Shown one piece after another: positions 11,360-22,180 of a stretch of 64,000 nt of DNA. This DNA comes from Taxillus chinensis (Eukaryota; Streptophyta; Magnoliopsida; Santalales; Loranthaceae). The notes below the pieces were generated by a model. It was not told the DNA's origin. It saw nothing but the letters and a program-made list of their open reading frames with translations, and did no database searches. The stretch is from the NCBI GenBank assembly GCA_023512835.1, contig CM042091.1, positions 20,725,506-20,789,505 of the forward strand, given 5' to 3'. A program made the translations under genes and the position numbers. Each line of letters starts with the position of its first letter. The first letter of the stretch is position 1.

Positions 11360-11917
11360 CACACAAGTTACCACCTTTGCACCCTATAGGCCAAAATACT
11401 CGGAATTTCAACATGGTCCTTTGGAGAAATTTCCTTAGAATGACAAAACCAAGGGAACCATGCAAAAATATGCCGCACGCCATTTGCACGCCAATTCCCC
11501 AATTGGCGGCAGCTCCAAATGCACCCAAACTTTACCTCAAGTCTCCTTGCATCTTGTAGAGGCCCGAGAAGCAAAAATATGCTTGCACGTGAAATGGGTG
11601 AATTCACGTGCAGCTCCAAATGCTCTGAAATTTCTGTGGTAGATAGAGGACCTCATTCTAAGAAACTTTTGTTCTTGCACGCCAATTGTTTGAGGCCATC
11701 TACTAGGTCAAAAGTGAGCTCCAAGATCAGCCAAAAAAGACTTAAACCGCCCTAGAACGCATAGCATCTTCCTAGGGCATAAATGTACGCTATCGCTTGA
11801 CACATGCACCTCTCAAAAGTCCCCTCTTGGGCTCATCTCTTACCTTAAACTTGTGTACCAACATCCAAGGTGTTTGTGGTTAACTCCTTACACACGGGTT
11901 ACACACGGGTCATTACA

Positions 11918-11931
11918 TCCTCTCCCCCTTA
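11918..11931 (-). other. Polypurine tract of element B
   Basis: tcctctcccccttaa (minus strand: ttaagggggagagga) abuts the LTR at 11917 and is preceded, on the minus strand, by cgaggacgaaaag. The region from here to 12249 is the non-coding 3' leader, matching 19590-19910 of element A. Confidence 0.9.
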
Positions 11932-12249
11932 AGACTTTTCGTCCTCGAAAAGAAATGACATACGAGGAAAACAAACACAAGCTACCCATTTGCCACACGG
12001 CGAGCTACAACACCCAAATGGGTCATACACCACACACAAGACAACGGCACATAACAGTGCTCACCATAATCCATAACCACAATAATGCACATAACACGTG
12101 TCCACATGGCACGAATACACATCCCAAGGCACATCACAAACAAGAACACATGTCTTTAAAAGACAATACAAATACATCAACGAATACAAGAAAACACATC
12201 ACAAGAAAACATCACTATCCATCCCTTGGCCAACAGCCACCTCCCACGC

Positions 12250-13543
12250 TTAAATTGTTCGTCCTCGAACAAGTCCGGGTGCCGCCACACATCACGGACT
12301 CACGTTCCCATGTCTCCTCCTCAATACCACGGTGCTGCCACAGACGCGAACCAAAGGAATAAAGCACGACCACGCAAAAGCTTCTCTCGCCGATCGAGGA
12401 TACGAATAGGGGCCTCAATGACGGACATGTCATCCTCAATGTCCAACGTTCCCCAATCAATCACGTGAGTGGGGTCGGGGTGATACTTCCGCAATCGGGA
12501 CACGTGAAACACGTTGTGCACTCGACTCGGCCGCGGTGGTAACGCTAACCGGTAGGCCACGGGCCCTACACGATCCGAAATCTCAAAAGGACCAATAAAC
12601 CGCGGAGATAGCTTGGAACCTCGCCCAAACCGTCGATGTCCACGACGTGGAGAGACACGAAGGAACACATGATCACCAACGAGAAAACTCCAAAGGTCGC
12701 CGTCGCTGATCCGCATAAGATTTCTGCCGACTCGAGCCGCCAACAAACGCCGACGAATCAACTTGACCTTCTCGGTAGCCTCTTGAACCAACTGCGGTCC
12801 CAAAGAGCGTCTCCCCACCTCGGTCCAACACAAAGGGGATCGACACGGCCGTCCATACAACGCCTCAAAAGGAGCCATCCCAATGGATGCCATAACCGTT
12901 GTTGTAGGCAAACTCCACCAAAGGAAGGTGAGTTGCCCACGAACCCCCAAAATCTAGCACACAAGCCCTCAACATGTCCTCCATGGTCAATTCGTCCGCT
13001 CGGCCGACCGTCGGTCTCAGTGGTGAAAGGCCGTACTCGGATGAAGCTTGGTCCCCATAGCCTCCGCAAACCTGCCCCGAAACGAGAGTGAACCTCGAAT
13101 CCCGGTCCGAGACAACCGATGATGGTCGCCATGCGGCTCACAATCTCGTTCATGTACAATGACTCAAGGTCCCAATAGAGTCCCGCTCGCGAACAAAGAA
13201 GGAAATGGGCCGACTTTGTGAGTCGATCCACAATCACCCAAATCATATCTTTCCGCCCGGTGGTGGGTGGAAGACCAGTCACAAAATCCATCGCTATATG
13301 GTCCCACTTCCACTCCGCTATGGGCAAGGGTCGTAACATGCCCGCCGGCCGCCGATGCTCGGCCTTCACCTGCCGACACGTGAGGCACCGCGAAACAAAG
13401 GCAGCTACATCGCGTTTCATCCCGGCCACCAAAAATGTCCCCGAAGCGCATGGTACATCTTCGTACCCCCTGGATGCACAAGAACTCTCTGACCGGTGAA
13501 ACTCCCTCATCACCTCATCCCCGAGGGAAGAAGCCATGACCAA
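12250..13543 (-). pseudogene. Element B: integrase and chromodomain remnant
   Basis: Read on the minus strand, overlapping frames carry the HHCC region, WDHIAMDFVTGLP, WVIVDRLTKSAHF, then ASIGMAPFEALYGRPCRSPL and RFIGPFEI. A chromodomain-like end follows (APIRILDRREKLLRGRA), with the stop at 12250-12252. The central DRDSRF and ETDGQTER residues survive only as damaged versions (for example ETDGRPSGR), spread over frames by single-base indels. In intact relatives the chromodomain targets integration to particular chromatin. The product is non-functional as written. Confidence 0.85.
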
Positions 13544-13712
13544 CCGCCCCGAAATGACAACTCATGCTCGGGACCCCTGTCCGGTCCCCGGATAGCTCCC
13601 CGGCCTCAATACGGGCACGGAGAACCTCACACTCAATGTCACCCGCTGTCCCTCCCCGGACGCGCCGGTACAACTCGTGCACTACCACCAAAGGACTCGG
13701 GGTGTCCCACCA

Positions 13713-14180
13713 TCATGAACAACAGGCTGCAGCTGTAACGTCGCCAACCGCTCCATCGCCTTCCACTCTCTCACGCCCACCTCGGCTTTCCCTTTTCTGC
13801 TCAACGCATCGCCACGACATTTCCCTTGCCCGGGTATAGGCAAGAGTAAAATCAAAGGTCCGCAAATACTCCACCCATCTCCTTTGCCTCAAATTCAAGT
13901 CCTTCGAATAAAAGATGTCTAAGGCTCTTGTGATCCGAGAACACCACAAACTTTTCTCCCAAGAGGTAGTGCGCCAACTCTTCAGGGCGAAGATGACACC
14001 CGCTAACTCAAGGTCATGAGTAGGATAATTCTGCTCATGAGGCTTCACCGCCTCGACCCATAAGCTACCACACTGTGCTCCTGCATAAGCACACACCCCA
14101 AACCAACCCTCGGACGCATCACAATACACCTCATATGGAATATCCTCCCTAGGCAACCTCAACACAGGTGCGGTGGTCAA
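13713..14180 (-). pseudogene. Element B: RNase H domain remnant
   Basis: The minus-strand frame gives [21 protein letters not shown], then [21 protein letters not shown] and [24 protein letters not shown]. These match the element A RNase H with a few substitutions and a frameshift after the DAS motif. The role would be removal of the RNA strand during cDNA synthesis. Confidence 0.85.
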
Positions 14181-15010
14181 ACGGGTTTTGAAGTCTCAAA
14201 CGCCCGCCGACACTTGTCGGTCCAATCAAACTTCACGCCCTTCCGAGTCAACGCCGTCATAGGAGCCGCCAAACGGGAGAACCCCTCACAAAACGACGAT
14301 GTACCCCGCCAAACCAAGAAAACTACGGATCTCAAAACGTTGGTTGGCCTCGCCCACGATGCCACGGCCTCAATCTTGGCCGGGTCCACCCTAACTCCCT
14401 CGGTTGACACCACATGGCCAAGAAAGTGAACCTCCCGCGGCCAAAACTCACACTTGCTAAACTTAGCAAACAACCGCTGGTCCCTCAAGGTTTGCAACAC
14501 TGTTGCCAAGTGCTCCACATGTTCCCTCTCGGCTTGGAATACACCAAGATATCGTCGATAAACACCACCACGAACGAGTCTAGGTATGGAGCAAAGACCT
14601 GGTTCATCAAATGCATGAACACCGCTTGGTGCATTAGTGAGCCCGAAAGGCATCACTACCCACTCATAATGCCCATACCGCACCGAAAAGCCGTCTTAGG
14701 GATGTCCTCCTCCCTAACCCCGAGCGGTGATACCCCGACCGTAAATCTATCTTGGAAAACCACCGGGCCCCACTCAATTGGTCAAACGGGTCATCTATCC
14801 GAGGCAACGGGTACTTGTTCTTCACGGCACCGAATTCGGCTTCCCGTAGTCGATGCAGAGACGAAGCGTGCCATCGGCCTTCTTAGCAAAGAGCACCGGA
14901 GCACCCCAAGGTGAGGTACTCGGTCCGATATACCCCCGGCCCACCAACTCCTCGATTTGCCTCGAAGCTCCCTCGACTCGCGGCCCCATACGATACGCTA
15001 CTTGGGAAAT
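14177..15010 (-). pseudogene. Element B: reverse transcriptase remnant
   Basis: From the right end, the minus strand reads [30 protein letters not shown] (R and L of the usual CIDYRxLN changed), [16 protein letters not shown], and [10 protein letters not shown] around 14549-14563 in another frame. FIDD is the metal-binding catalytic motif. [17 protein letters not shown] follows. At least three frameshifts and a stop after PNSVP interrupt it. Confidence 0.85.
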
Positions 15011-15218
15011 CGGACCCGTCCCGGTACCAACTCAATGGTGAACTCCACACTCCTCTTAGGTGGCAAACTCCTCAATGCTCAGGAAAAACATCCCGAAATT
15101 GGTCCACAATAGCGGGCCACACCCTCTTTTCCACCTTACCCTCCTCGCAAAGGTCGGGGCCGCTAACCTGTGGGTAATGGCACCCCACCGGTCCAACACC
15201 GGCCCGGCCCGACTCGCC

Positions 15219-15560
15219 TCACAATCCCACTCCCCCCGCAGGGTGCAAGAGGTCCCCGCGGGTGTCACGAAGGTCACACGCCGGATAACAATCTATCTTG
15301 GCCTGGAAAGCCATAAGCCAATCCATACCCAAGATCGGGTCAAACGTTCTCAAAGGCATCACATGCAAGTCAAAACTCGGCTCCACCTCGCCTATGGTTA
15401 ACACACGATCACGACACACTCGCCGTACCTAATCATGCCTCCTACCGGAGACTCCACAACTAGGGGCCTCGGGCCTCCACACAAGCTAACCCCAAGCCGT
15501 CTATTACAAGCTCGAGAACAAACGAACATGATGCACCCGTATCGAAAAGAACGAGAAGCT
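15219..15560 (-). pseudogene. Element B: aspartic protease remnant
   Basis: On the minus strand VLFDTGASCSFV around 15510-15552 carries the catalytic DTGA motif of a retropepsin. Further on, DPILGMDWLMAFQAKIDC is the usual C-terminal flap/hydrophobic part of gypsy proteases. They lie in different frames. The enzyme would cleave the Gag-Pol polyprotein. Confidence 0.75.
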
Positions 15561-15849
15561 AATGTACGGGAGATCAAGAGGGTACCTCTAACCACCGATG
15601 GTCCGCTCCACCCTCCCGGGTGGGGGTGGTAACTCGGCCTCCTCCCGGTATGTCGCCTCCAGCGCAAACACCCTCCCTTGGCCCGTGCCACTGGTCGGCT
15701 CGGCACTGGACGCTCCCGCTAAGGTTGCCTCCAGCCTCGGCTCGCTGCCGCTCCGGCCTCCCCGGGGTCGGGTCCGACTAGATCCCGCTGGTGGCCGGCT
15801 TGCCACCGACGAGCCGGTCTCTCACCGGCGCACGGAAGCTAGCATCACT

Positions 15850-17090
15850 CCTCACGCCGGATGCCGCGCCCCTATTCCCCCGTTGCCACTCCCGCAACCC
15901 GACGCAAAGACCCTCTCGTCCACGGTGTTGCATCGCGTCCTTCTTGGGGCACTCCCTTGAGGTGACCCCGCTCTCCCAAGAAGGTGGCATCCGCTCGGTA
16001 GACTCCCGATGGACCCCCGTCTTCCGCCGCCAAAGGTGAACCTCCCGGGGTTCACGGATGTCCGACCCCGACTGCGAAAGAACGCTATCCCTCTCCTCCG
16101 TCTTAGCCTCTTGGACCCCGCATCTCGATCGGGCCCACTCGCAACCGGCGCCCCGATGGGCCGCCTCCCATCATCCAGCCCTCTCTCGCCTATTCGGGCC
16201 GTCTCCACGGCCTCGCATAGGTCCTCAGCGTAGAATCGCCACCCTCTCCCTAAGGGCGGCCCGAGACCCAAGGTGAACTTGTGGGCCTTCGGTCCTCCCT
16301 TACCACGCTCTCGGGAGCAAACCTACTCAATCTCCGGAACTCCCGCTCATACTCGGGTACCGTCTTGGATCCCTCGCTAAGCCGCCAAATTCTTCCCTCT
16401 TCGCCTCTCACCGATTCCGGAAGAACTCATCTTGGAAGAGTTGCAAGAATTCCTCCCAAAACATGAGTCGCACCGCACGGCCCCCGCAACACTCGTCCAC
16501 CACTCCAAAGCGTCCCCCTCTAGCCGCCGATTGCCGTCGCACTTTATCCTCCTCCCGGGGCAGGAGAAAGGAGAACACATGCTCAATCGCCTCGACCACC
16601 GCTCGCCTACCACATGGATCTTCCCCCCTTAAATCGCGGAGGTTGTTCCTTTGGAACCGTGTCACCACGTCATCCTCGCACGGGTCGGTACACCACCCGG
16701 CCGAACTCTCACGCTCACGAGGCGCTCTCCTACCGGTGGTGGTGGTGGTGGCACCACCGCCGTGCCGCCATCTCACGGCGCACCTCCTCCCGAACGTCTT
16801 GCCGGAGTCCCTCCCGTAGCTCTCGTACCTCCAGCCGGATGCCTTCTTGTAGGCGTGCCGCAGCAACGCATGCCCTCCAACGGATGGTCCCGCACCCGAC
16901 CCCTCATGGGCAGATGACTCATCGCCCATTGCCCGGACGCACGTGTCACTCTCCTCGGTGGCATTCTTACTACATGAAGTAAGATGCACAAACGTCGGGA
17001 CGCGTTTGACTACTAACAAATTGACTACCTCTACCCCATTATCAATTTCACTAACACATGACATTACACACATACATGCATCAATCACAT
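15850..17090 (-). pseudogene. Element B: gag remnant with damaged zinc knuckle
   Basis: Minus-strand frames contain a retrotransposon gag-like tract (SSFLLPREEDKVRRQSAARG around 16530, then MFWEEFLQLFQDEFF around 16430). A CCHC knuckle remnant reads GHLK followed, one frame away, by ECPKKD near 15960-16000. The most upstream ATG of this frame (17088) is probably not the true gag start, because the sequence before the gag domain is low-complexity. Heavily frameshifted. Confidence 0.65.
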
Positions 17091-17366
17091 TTCACAGTTC
17101 ACGATCCAGACACATTGCCAAACAAATCAGAGTTGCACATTTCACTTAATCATGTGATCTTATCCACGGTTTAGCATACATTCACAAAGAAATGCAACTA
17201 GTGCCCTAATGCCAATGCATGCAAATCCTATCACAAAGACCGGACTACCCTAAGTACACCTTGGAGGCTCAAAGAGGACCATGTTGATCGGGCATGTCCC
17301 TCCAGGGCTCCTCCAAAGGACTTAGGATAACCAAGTCCGCCCACTACCCTAGGCCAACTAGACCAT

Positions 17367-17377
17367 GCTCGATACCA
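17367..17377 (-). other. Primer-binding site of element B
   Basis: gctcgatacca is TGGTATCGAGC on the minus strand, three bases from the LTR. Compared with TGGTATCAGAGC of the other elements it lacks one base in the CAG triplet; Cop-2 shows the same loss. Confidence 0.85.
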
Positions 17378-17859
17378 TATTGTCACGCCCGGATTTCCAA
17401 CCCGAGGAAACCGGCACGTGACTCCCTTTTACCCACACGGAGGGCAAAGGGGTTAGGATACAAATCAAGAATTTTACATTTCAAACATCCACAACCCATT
17501 CAAGAAAGTAATATTCATAAAAATATTCCAAACCAGTTTATTACAAAAGAATTCTTTCCAATCCCATCCCCACCGGGGTTACATCAATTCCCATAAAAGA
17601 AAACAACATAAATGGAAGAGTAAAATGGATAAGGTCTTCCACCTTGGTGTATCCACCTAACGCCGTAAGTCCCTGGAAAACAAGCAAACACAGAGGGAGG
17701 GGTGAGCAACCACGGCTCGGTAGGGATCAAGTCTCCCCAACCCTTCCCATGCTCTAGCGGCTACATGCATGTGCACAGGTGCGGTGACGTGTTACAACAA
17801 TCTCAACAAACAATAACAAACCACATCGGTCGTCACAATTATCCACCACACAAAACACA

Positions 17860-17961
17860 AGTGATTTAACCGCCTCTTCAGGCCAAGTTATTTAACCGCC
17901 TCTTCGGGCCAAGTGATTTAACCGCCTCTCGGGCAAAGTTCTTTAACCGCCTCTTCAGGCC
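17860..17961 (-). repeat. 26-bp tandem array in the 5' LTR of B
   Basis: Four units equivalent to 10609-10710. Which units read cttcagg and which cttcggg differs between the two LTRs. Confidence 0.9.
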
Positions 17962-18533
17962 GGATACCACGGTCAAGCACACGACACACATGGTCACTCA
18001 AGCATACCACCAAACACTTGGTGTGCACCCGTTCACAAGCGCACAAACCCAACCATTCAGGAAAATAGAGCAAACACACAGACACATACACTAAACCACA
18101 AATCCAGCCACACGGGCATATTACCAAACACGTAATGGGCATATGCATACAGCTATATTCACACAGGCATTTCATCGAACACATAGCATGTAATCCACGT
18201 AATCACACCAACATGCCACGAAGGCCAACATTCATATAGGAGGTCACACCTATATGAATTTACATATAAATAATATAACGGATATCTCACATTCTCGCCC
18301 TAGGACCCTAGGACAGAGGAGGATTTAGGAAGAACAGAACCCCTACCTCAAGGAAAACGCAACAACACAAAGAACGGTCCGATCCCAAGCCGAACGCCGT
18401 CCACCCACGAAGCACCGACCACCCACGCAAGACGCCCGGCGGAACCAGGAGCTCCCCTTCCCTCTCTTTCTCTCTTTGCGACGGGCCGGTGAAGAACAAC
18501 AAACCCTAAACCTAAAACAGAGGGACTCCTCCT

Positions 18534-18612
18534 CCTTATATAGACAACACAACATCAAAACGACGTAGTTTTGATTAAGTGAATCCCGGGATCAAAACGA
18601 CGTAGTTTTGAT
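18534..18612 (-). promoter_or_regulatory. LTR promoter block of B (TATA plus paired ACGT palindromes)
   Basis: The TATA box ccttatatag is at 18534-18543 and the two near-palindromes at 18554-18575 and 18591-18612. The order and spacing match the 3' LTR and element A. As the 5' LTR of B, this copy would drive transcription of the element on the minus strand. Confidence 0.6.
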
Positions 18613-19165
18613 CACACAAGTTACCACCTTTCCGCACCCATATAGGCCAAAATACTCGAATTTCAACATGGTCCTTTGGAGAAATTTCCTTAGAATGACA
18701 AAACCAAGGGAACCATGCAAAAATAGCCCGCACGCCAATTTGCACGCCAATTCCCCAATTGGCGGGCTCCAAAGCACCCAAACTTTACCTCAAGTCTCCT
18801 TGCATCTTTAGAGGCCCAGAAGCAAAAATATGCTTGCACGTGAAATGGGTGAATTCACGGCAGCTCCAAAGCTCTGAAATTTCTGTGGTAGATAGAGGAC
18901 CTCATTCTAAGAAACTTTTGTTCTTGCACGCCAATTGTTTGAGGCCATCTACTAGGTCAAAAAGTGAGCTCCAAGATCAGCCAAAAAGACTTAAAACCGC
19001 CCGTAAACGCATAGATCTTCCTAGGGCATAAAGTACGCTATCGCTTGACACATGCACCTCTCAAAAAGTCCCCTCTTGGGCTCATCTCTTACCTTAAACT
19101 TGTGTACCAACATCCAAGGTGTTTGTGGTTAACTCCTTACACACGGGTTACACACGGGTCATTCA

Positions 19166-19170
19166 GATCA
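19166..19170. repeat. Target-site duplication GATCA, right of element B
   Basis: Identical to 10121-10125. It is followed at once by the continuation of the element A integrase (tgtgtttcttcgtg). Confidence 0.95.
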
Positions 19171-19589
19171 TGTGTTTCTTCGTGTTTCCCCACGTCGTGG
19201 ACATCGACGGTTTGGGCGAGGTTCCAAGCTATCTCCGCGGTTTATTGGTCCTTTTGAGATTCCGGATCGTGTGGGGCCTGTGGCCTACCGGTTAGCGTTA
19301 CCACCGCGGCGAGTCGAGTGCACAACGTGTTTCACGTGTCCCGATTGCGAAGTATTACCCTGACCCCACTCATGTGCTCGATTGGGGGACATTGGACATT
19401 GAGGATGACATGTCCGTCGTTGAGGCCCCTATCCGTATCCTAGATCGGCGAGAGAAGCTTTTGCGTGGTCGTGCTATTCCTTTGGTTCGCGTCTTTGTGG
19501 CGGACCGTGGCATTGAGGAGGAGACATGGGAACGTGAGTCCGTGATGCGTGAGCAGCACCCAGACTTGTTCGAGGACGAACAATCTTAA
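19171..19589 (+). pseudogene. Element A: integrase C-terminus and chromodomain
   Basis: It continues the frame cut at 10125: VFLRVSPRRGHRRFGRGSKL, RFIGPFEIPDRVGPVAYRLALP, and then, after a 1-base frameshift near 19355, LDWGTLDIEDDMSVVEAPIR, ILDRREKLLRGRAIPLVRVF and IEEETWERE, stop at 19587-19589. The last ~50 residues have the chromodomain pattern (RILDRR...L..V.W.....EE.TWE) found at the end of chromovirus integrases. Confidence 0.9.
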
Positions 19590-19910
19590 GCGTGGGAGGT
19601 GGCTGTTGGCCAAGGGATAGTGATGTGTTTTCTTGTATTAGTTGTGTACGATTCGGTGTATTGTCTTTTAAAGACATGTGTTCTTATTTGTGATGTGTTT
19701 TGAGATGTGTATTCGTGACATGCGGACATGTGTTATATGCATTATTGTGGTTATGGATTATGGTGGTACTTTGTTATGTGCTGTTGTGCTGTGTGCGGTG
19801 TATGACCCATTTGGGTGTTGTGGCTCGCCGTGTGGCAAATGGGTAGCTTGTGTTTGTTTTCCTCGTATGTCATTTCTTTTCGAGGACAAAAAGTCTTAAG
19901 GGGGAGAGGA
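19590..19910 (+). other. Element A: 3' non-coding leader and polypurine tract
   Basis: A T/G-rich non-coding stretch ends in tttcgaggacaaaaag and the polypurine tract agggggagagga (19899-19910). It is homologous to 11918-12249 of element B. No ORF of interest. Confidence 0.85.
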
Positions 19911-20341
19911 TGTAAGGACCCGTACCTTGAGTTAGTCAGTTTTACCTTCTGAGTGGAGTTTTTCTAGATTTTGACCCAGTAAATGGACTCCAATGAATTC
20001 ACGTGCAAAAGGAAAGATGCTTAGAATGATGTCCTTTATCTACCACAGAAGTTTCAGGCCAAACAGATGTGTATGTGAGGTGCACGTGAAATGGGTCCAA
20101 TTCACGTGCAAGTGTGGTTGTCTTCTAAATGATGCAAGGAGGCTAGGGGTGAAGTTTGAGAGCCTTTGGAGTGCATATGGAGTTGCACGTGAATTGGGGA
20201 ATTCACGTTCAAATTGGCGTGCAGCCATATTTTTGCATGGTCCCCTTGGTTTTGACATTCTAATGAACTTTCTCCAAAGGACCATGTTGAAATTCTGAGT
20301 ATTTTGGCCTATATGGGTGCGGCAAGGTGCTAACTTGTGTA

Positions 20342-20420
20342 ATCAAAACTACGTCGTTTTGATGCTGGGATTCACTTAATCAAAACTACGTCGTTTTGAT
20401 GTTCTGTTGTCTATATAAGG
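20342..20420 (+). promoter_or_regulatory. LTR promoter block of A (paired ACGT palindromes plus TATA)
   Basis: Two copies of atcaaaac-tacgtc-gttttgat lie 15 bp apart. The TATA box ctatataagg follows 10 bp after the second copy, and then a 'ttttaggtttagggtttg' leader. Confidence 0.6.
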
Positions 20421-20471
20421 AGGAGAAGCCCCTCTGTTTTAGGTTTAGGGTTTGTTGCTCCACCAGCCGTC

Positions 20472-20473
<2 letters not shown>

Positions 20474-20521
<48 letters not shown>
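20474..20521. repeat. (GA)n microsatellite in the A LTR leader
   Basis: About 24 AG units; the equivalent place in both B LTRs holds only a short CT-rich run, so the array expanded in A. Confidence 0.9.
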
Positions 20522-20524
<3 letters not shown>

Positions 20525-20993
20525 AGGAGAGCTCCTGGTTGCTGCCAGGCGCCTTGCGTGGGTGGTCAGAGTCTCGTGGGTGGACGGCGTTCGGCGTGGG
20601 AGCAGACTGTTGCCGGGTTGTTGCGTCTTACTTGAGGTAGGGGTTCTGTTCTTCCTAAATCCTCTTCTGTCCTAGGGTTCTAGGGCAGATTATTGAGTTA
20701 AACCTGTTTATATATATATATGTAATCCATATAGGTGTGATCTCCTATATGGATGTTGGCCTTCAATGGCGATTTTGGTGTGTTTCTGGTGTTCGTGTGA
20801 TGCATGAAAAGTGTTCGATAAAATGCCTGTGTGACATGCCTGCTACATGTTTGAGAAAATGCCTGTGCGGCTGGGTTTATGAGCCTGTGAATTTATGTAC
20901 ACCAACTGTTTGGTTTTATACCTGTGAGGCTTTGCATGCTAAGTGTTTGATGTTATGTCTGTGTGACTAAGTGTGGCTATGTGTGCTGTGCTT

Positions 20994-21174
20994 TTGGAAC
21001 CCGGTGGCTGTGGACGCCCGGGACTGTTCTTGGAACCCGGAGGCTGTGGAAGCCCGGGACTGTTCTTGGAACCCGGAGGCTGTGGAAGCCCGGGACTGTT
21101 CTTGAAACCCGGTGGCTGTGGAAGCCCGGGACTGTTCTTGGAAACCCGGTGGCTGTGGAAGCCCGGGAGTGTTT
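20994..21174 (+). repeat. 36-bp tandem array in the A LTR
   Basis: About five copies of a 36-bp unit (ttggaacccggtggctgtgg + aagcccgggactgttc). Because 36 is a multiple of three it creates an open frame with a 12-residue repeat, which I do not regard as a gene. Confidence 0.9.
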
Positions 21175-21665
21175 ATGTACCAGCCCGTGTATGATTGTAT
21201 TTGCTGTTGTAGCCTGTAATTATATCTGGTGGAATAATTGTATCACGACACAGCACTTGTACACAAGGCATGTAGATATTAGGTGCATGGGATGGGTTGG
21301 GGAGACATGATCCCTACTGAGCTGTGGTTGCTCACCCCTCCTACCATGTTTTCTTTATAGGAACCTACAGGCGTTAGGTGGGAACATCAAGGTGGAAGAC
21401 CTTATTTACTTTCCTGTCTACCATTTATGTTATTTTTTAATGGGAATTGATGTAACCCCAGTGGGGATGGATTGAAAAGAGGACTTTGTTGTAATAAAGA
21501 CTGGTTTGGTTTGTGGATTGCTTTGATGAACTTTATTTTCTTGAATGTGTTGTGAATGTTTAAAATGTTATATTCGGGGTTTGTACCCTAACCCCTTTGC
21601 CCTCCGTGTGGGTACAAGGGGAGTCACGTACCGGTTTCCTCGGGTTGGAAATCCGGGGCGTGACA

Positions 21666-21706
21666 CGTTCTTAGTTCCGAGTTTCTTGGAATTCGGGGGC
21701 GTGACA
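21666..21706 (+). mobile_element. Last 41 bases of the 3' LTR of element C
   Basis: cgttcttagttccgagtttc through gggggcgtgaca is identical to the end of the 5' LTR (2355-2395). It shows that element A landed inside the 3' LTR of C. Confidence 0.9.
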
Positions 21707-22180
21707 GGAGTGCAAGAATGGCCCTGCATGCTCGCTATCCTGGCTTCGTTCGTCACCCTACTGTGAAAAATAAAGGGGGGGCACCATGCTATCATCATTT
21801 TATTTTATTCCTAATGAACTATTATTATTATTATTATTATTAATAGGAGTACCAAGTATTTGGCTTGGTACCTTTCCCCACGGCAGCAGTGGCGTGCACC
21901 ACTGGCATCCTAATAACCTATATATATATATATATATATAGATATATTATCACCATTAGGTGATGCCAGGCCATTCGGCCTGGCCTCTCTTCCGCACGGC
22001 GGGCGCGCACTAGGCTATCATTTGACAGCCTGGTAAGTAGCAGGGCAGGGTGGCCCTACGGCGTTTTCCTTCAGTAGAGGGCGGCGGCACCTGTTGTTAT
22101 TTATTTATTTTATTCTATTTGGTTTCTGCTGGAGGATTAATTTAAAACCTAGTCCTAAACTTTTATGAAATTGTTAGCAG
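21707..22180. repeat. Hairpin-rich intergenic stretch with microsatellites
   Basis: No coding signal. (ATT)n occurs at 21821-21844 and (TA)n at 21919-21940. Short perfect hairpins follow one another: accaag/cttggt (21851-21869), gccaggcc-attc-ggcctggc (21965-21984) and aggct/agcct (22012-22031). Each is followed by a 'ccacggc..gc' G/C-rich word (cacggcagcagtggcgtgc, cacggcgggcgcgc, tacggcg...ggcggcgg). This looks like a degenerate repeat unit of about 85-115 bp; origin unknown. Confidence 0.5.

Larger units (their letters stand above)
10126..11917 (-). repeat. 3' LTR of element B
   Basis: The LTR reads tgtaatgaccc ... ggcgtgaca on the minus strand and matches 17381-19165. It contains a 26-bp tandem array, paired ACGT-centred palindromes, a TATA box and a GA-rich leader. 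Confidence 0.95.
10126..19165 (-). mobile_element. Complete reverse-strand chromovirus-like gypsy element B
   Basis: This 9.04-kb element has two LTRs of about 1.79 kb, a PBS next to the right LTR, a PPT next to the left LTR and a GATCA duplication outside. Between the LTRs, read on the minus strand, are degenerate gag, protease, RT, RNase H, integrase and chromodomain. It belongs to the same family as element A. Every ORF is broken by small indels, yet the LTRs are nearly identical apart from 1-2 base differences, which suggests recent insertion or residual assembly error. Confidence 0.95.
17381..19165 (-). repeat. 5' LTR of element B
   Basis: This 1785-bp copy matches 10126-11917. Differences are mainly single-base indels and CAG/CGG swaps. 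The last bases read attca instead of attaca. It carries the same 26-bp array (17860-17961), TATA box (18534-18543) and palindromes (18554-18575 and 18591-18612). Confidence 0.95.
8281..21665 (+). mobile_element. Chromovirus-like Ty3/gypsy element A, 5'-deleted and split by B
   Basis: The + strand sequence encodes, in order, the end of reverse transcriptase, RNase H, an integrase with HHCC and D-D-E residues, and a C-terminal chromodomain-like segment. These are followed by a polypurine tract (19899-19910) and a 1755-bp LTR (19911-21665). The domain order RT-RH-INT-chromodomain marks a Ty3/gypsy chromovirus; Tekay/Del-like is my best guess. The 5' LTR, gag, protease and most of RT are missing, removed together with part of the host LTR C. 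Element B (10126-19165) lies inside and is not part of A. Confidence 0.85.
19911..21665 (+). repeat. 3' LTR of element A
   Basis: It begins tgtaaggacccg right after the PPT and ends ccggggcgtgaca. It is related to the LTRs of B throughout, including two near-palindromes (20342-20363 and 20379-20400), the TATA box (20411-20420), a GA leader and a tandem array. Confidence 0.9.

Noticed and set aside
12636..13091. Apparent second gene overlapping the B integrase on the + strand
   Set aside because: Antisense shadow; the minus-strand frame has clear integrase motifs.
15598..15960. Long + strand ORFs across 11.3-17.1 kb
   Set aside because: They are antisense shadows of the minus-strand gag-pol of element B.
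20963..21310. 115-codon ORF with a 12-residue repeat
   Set aside because: It is created by a 36-bp tandem array inside the LTR of element A; no domain, and the frame is not kept in B.
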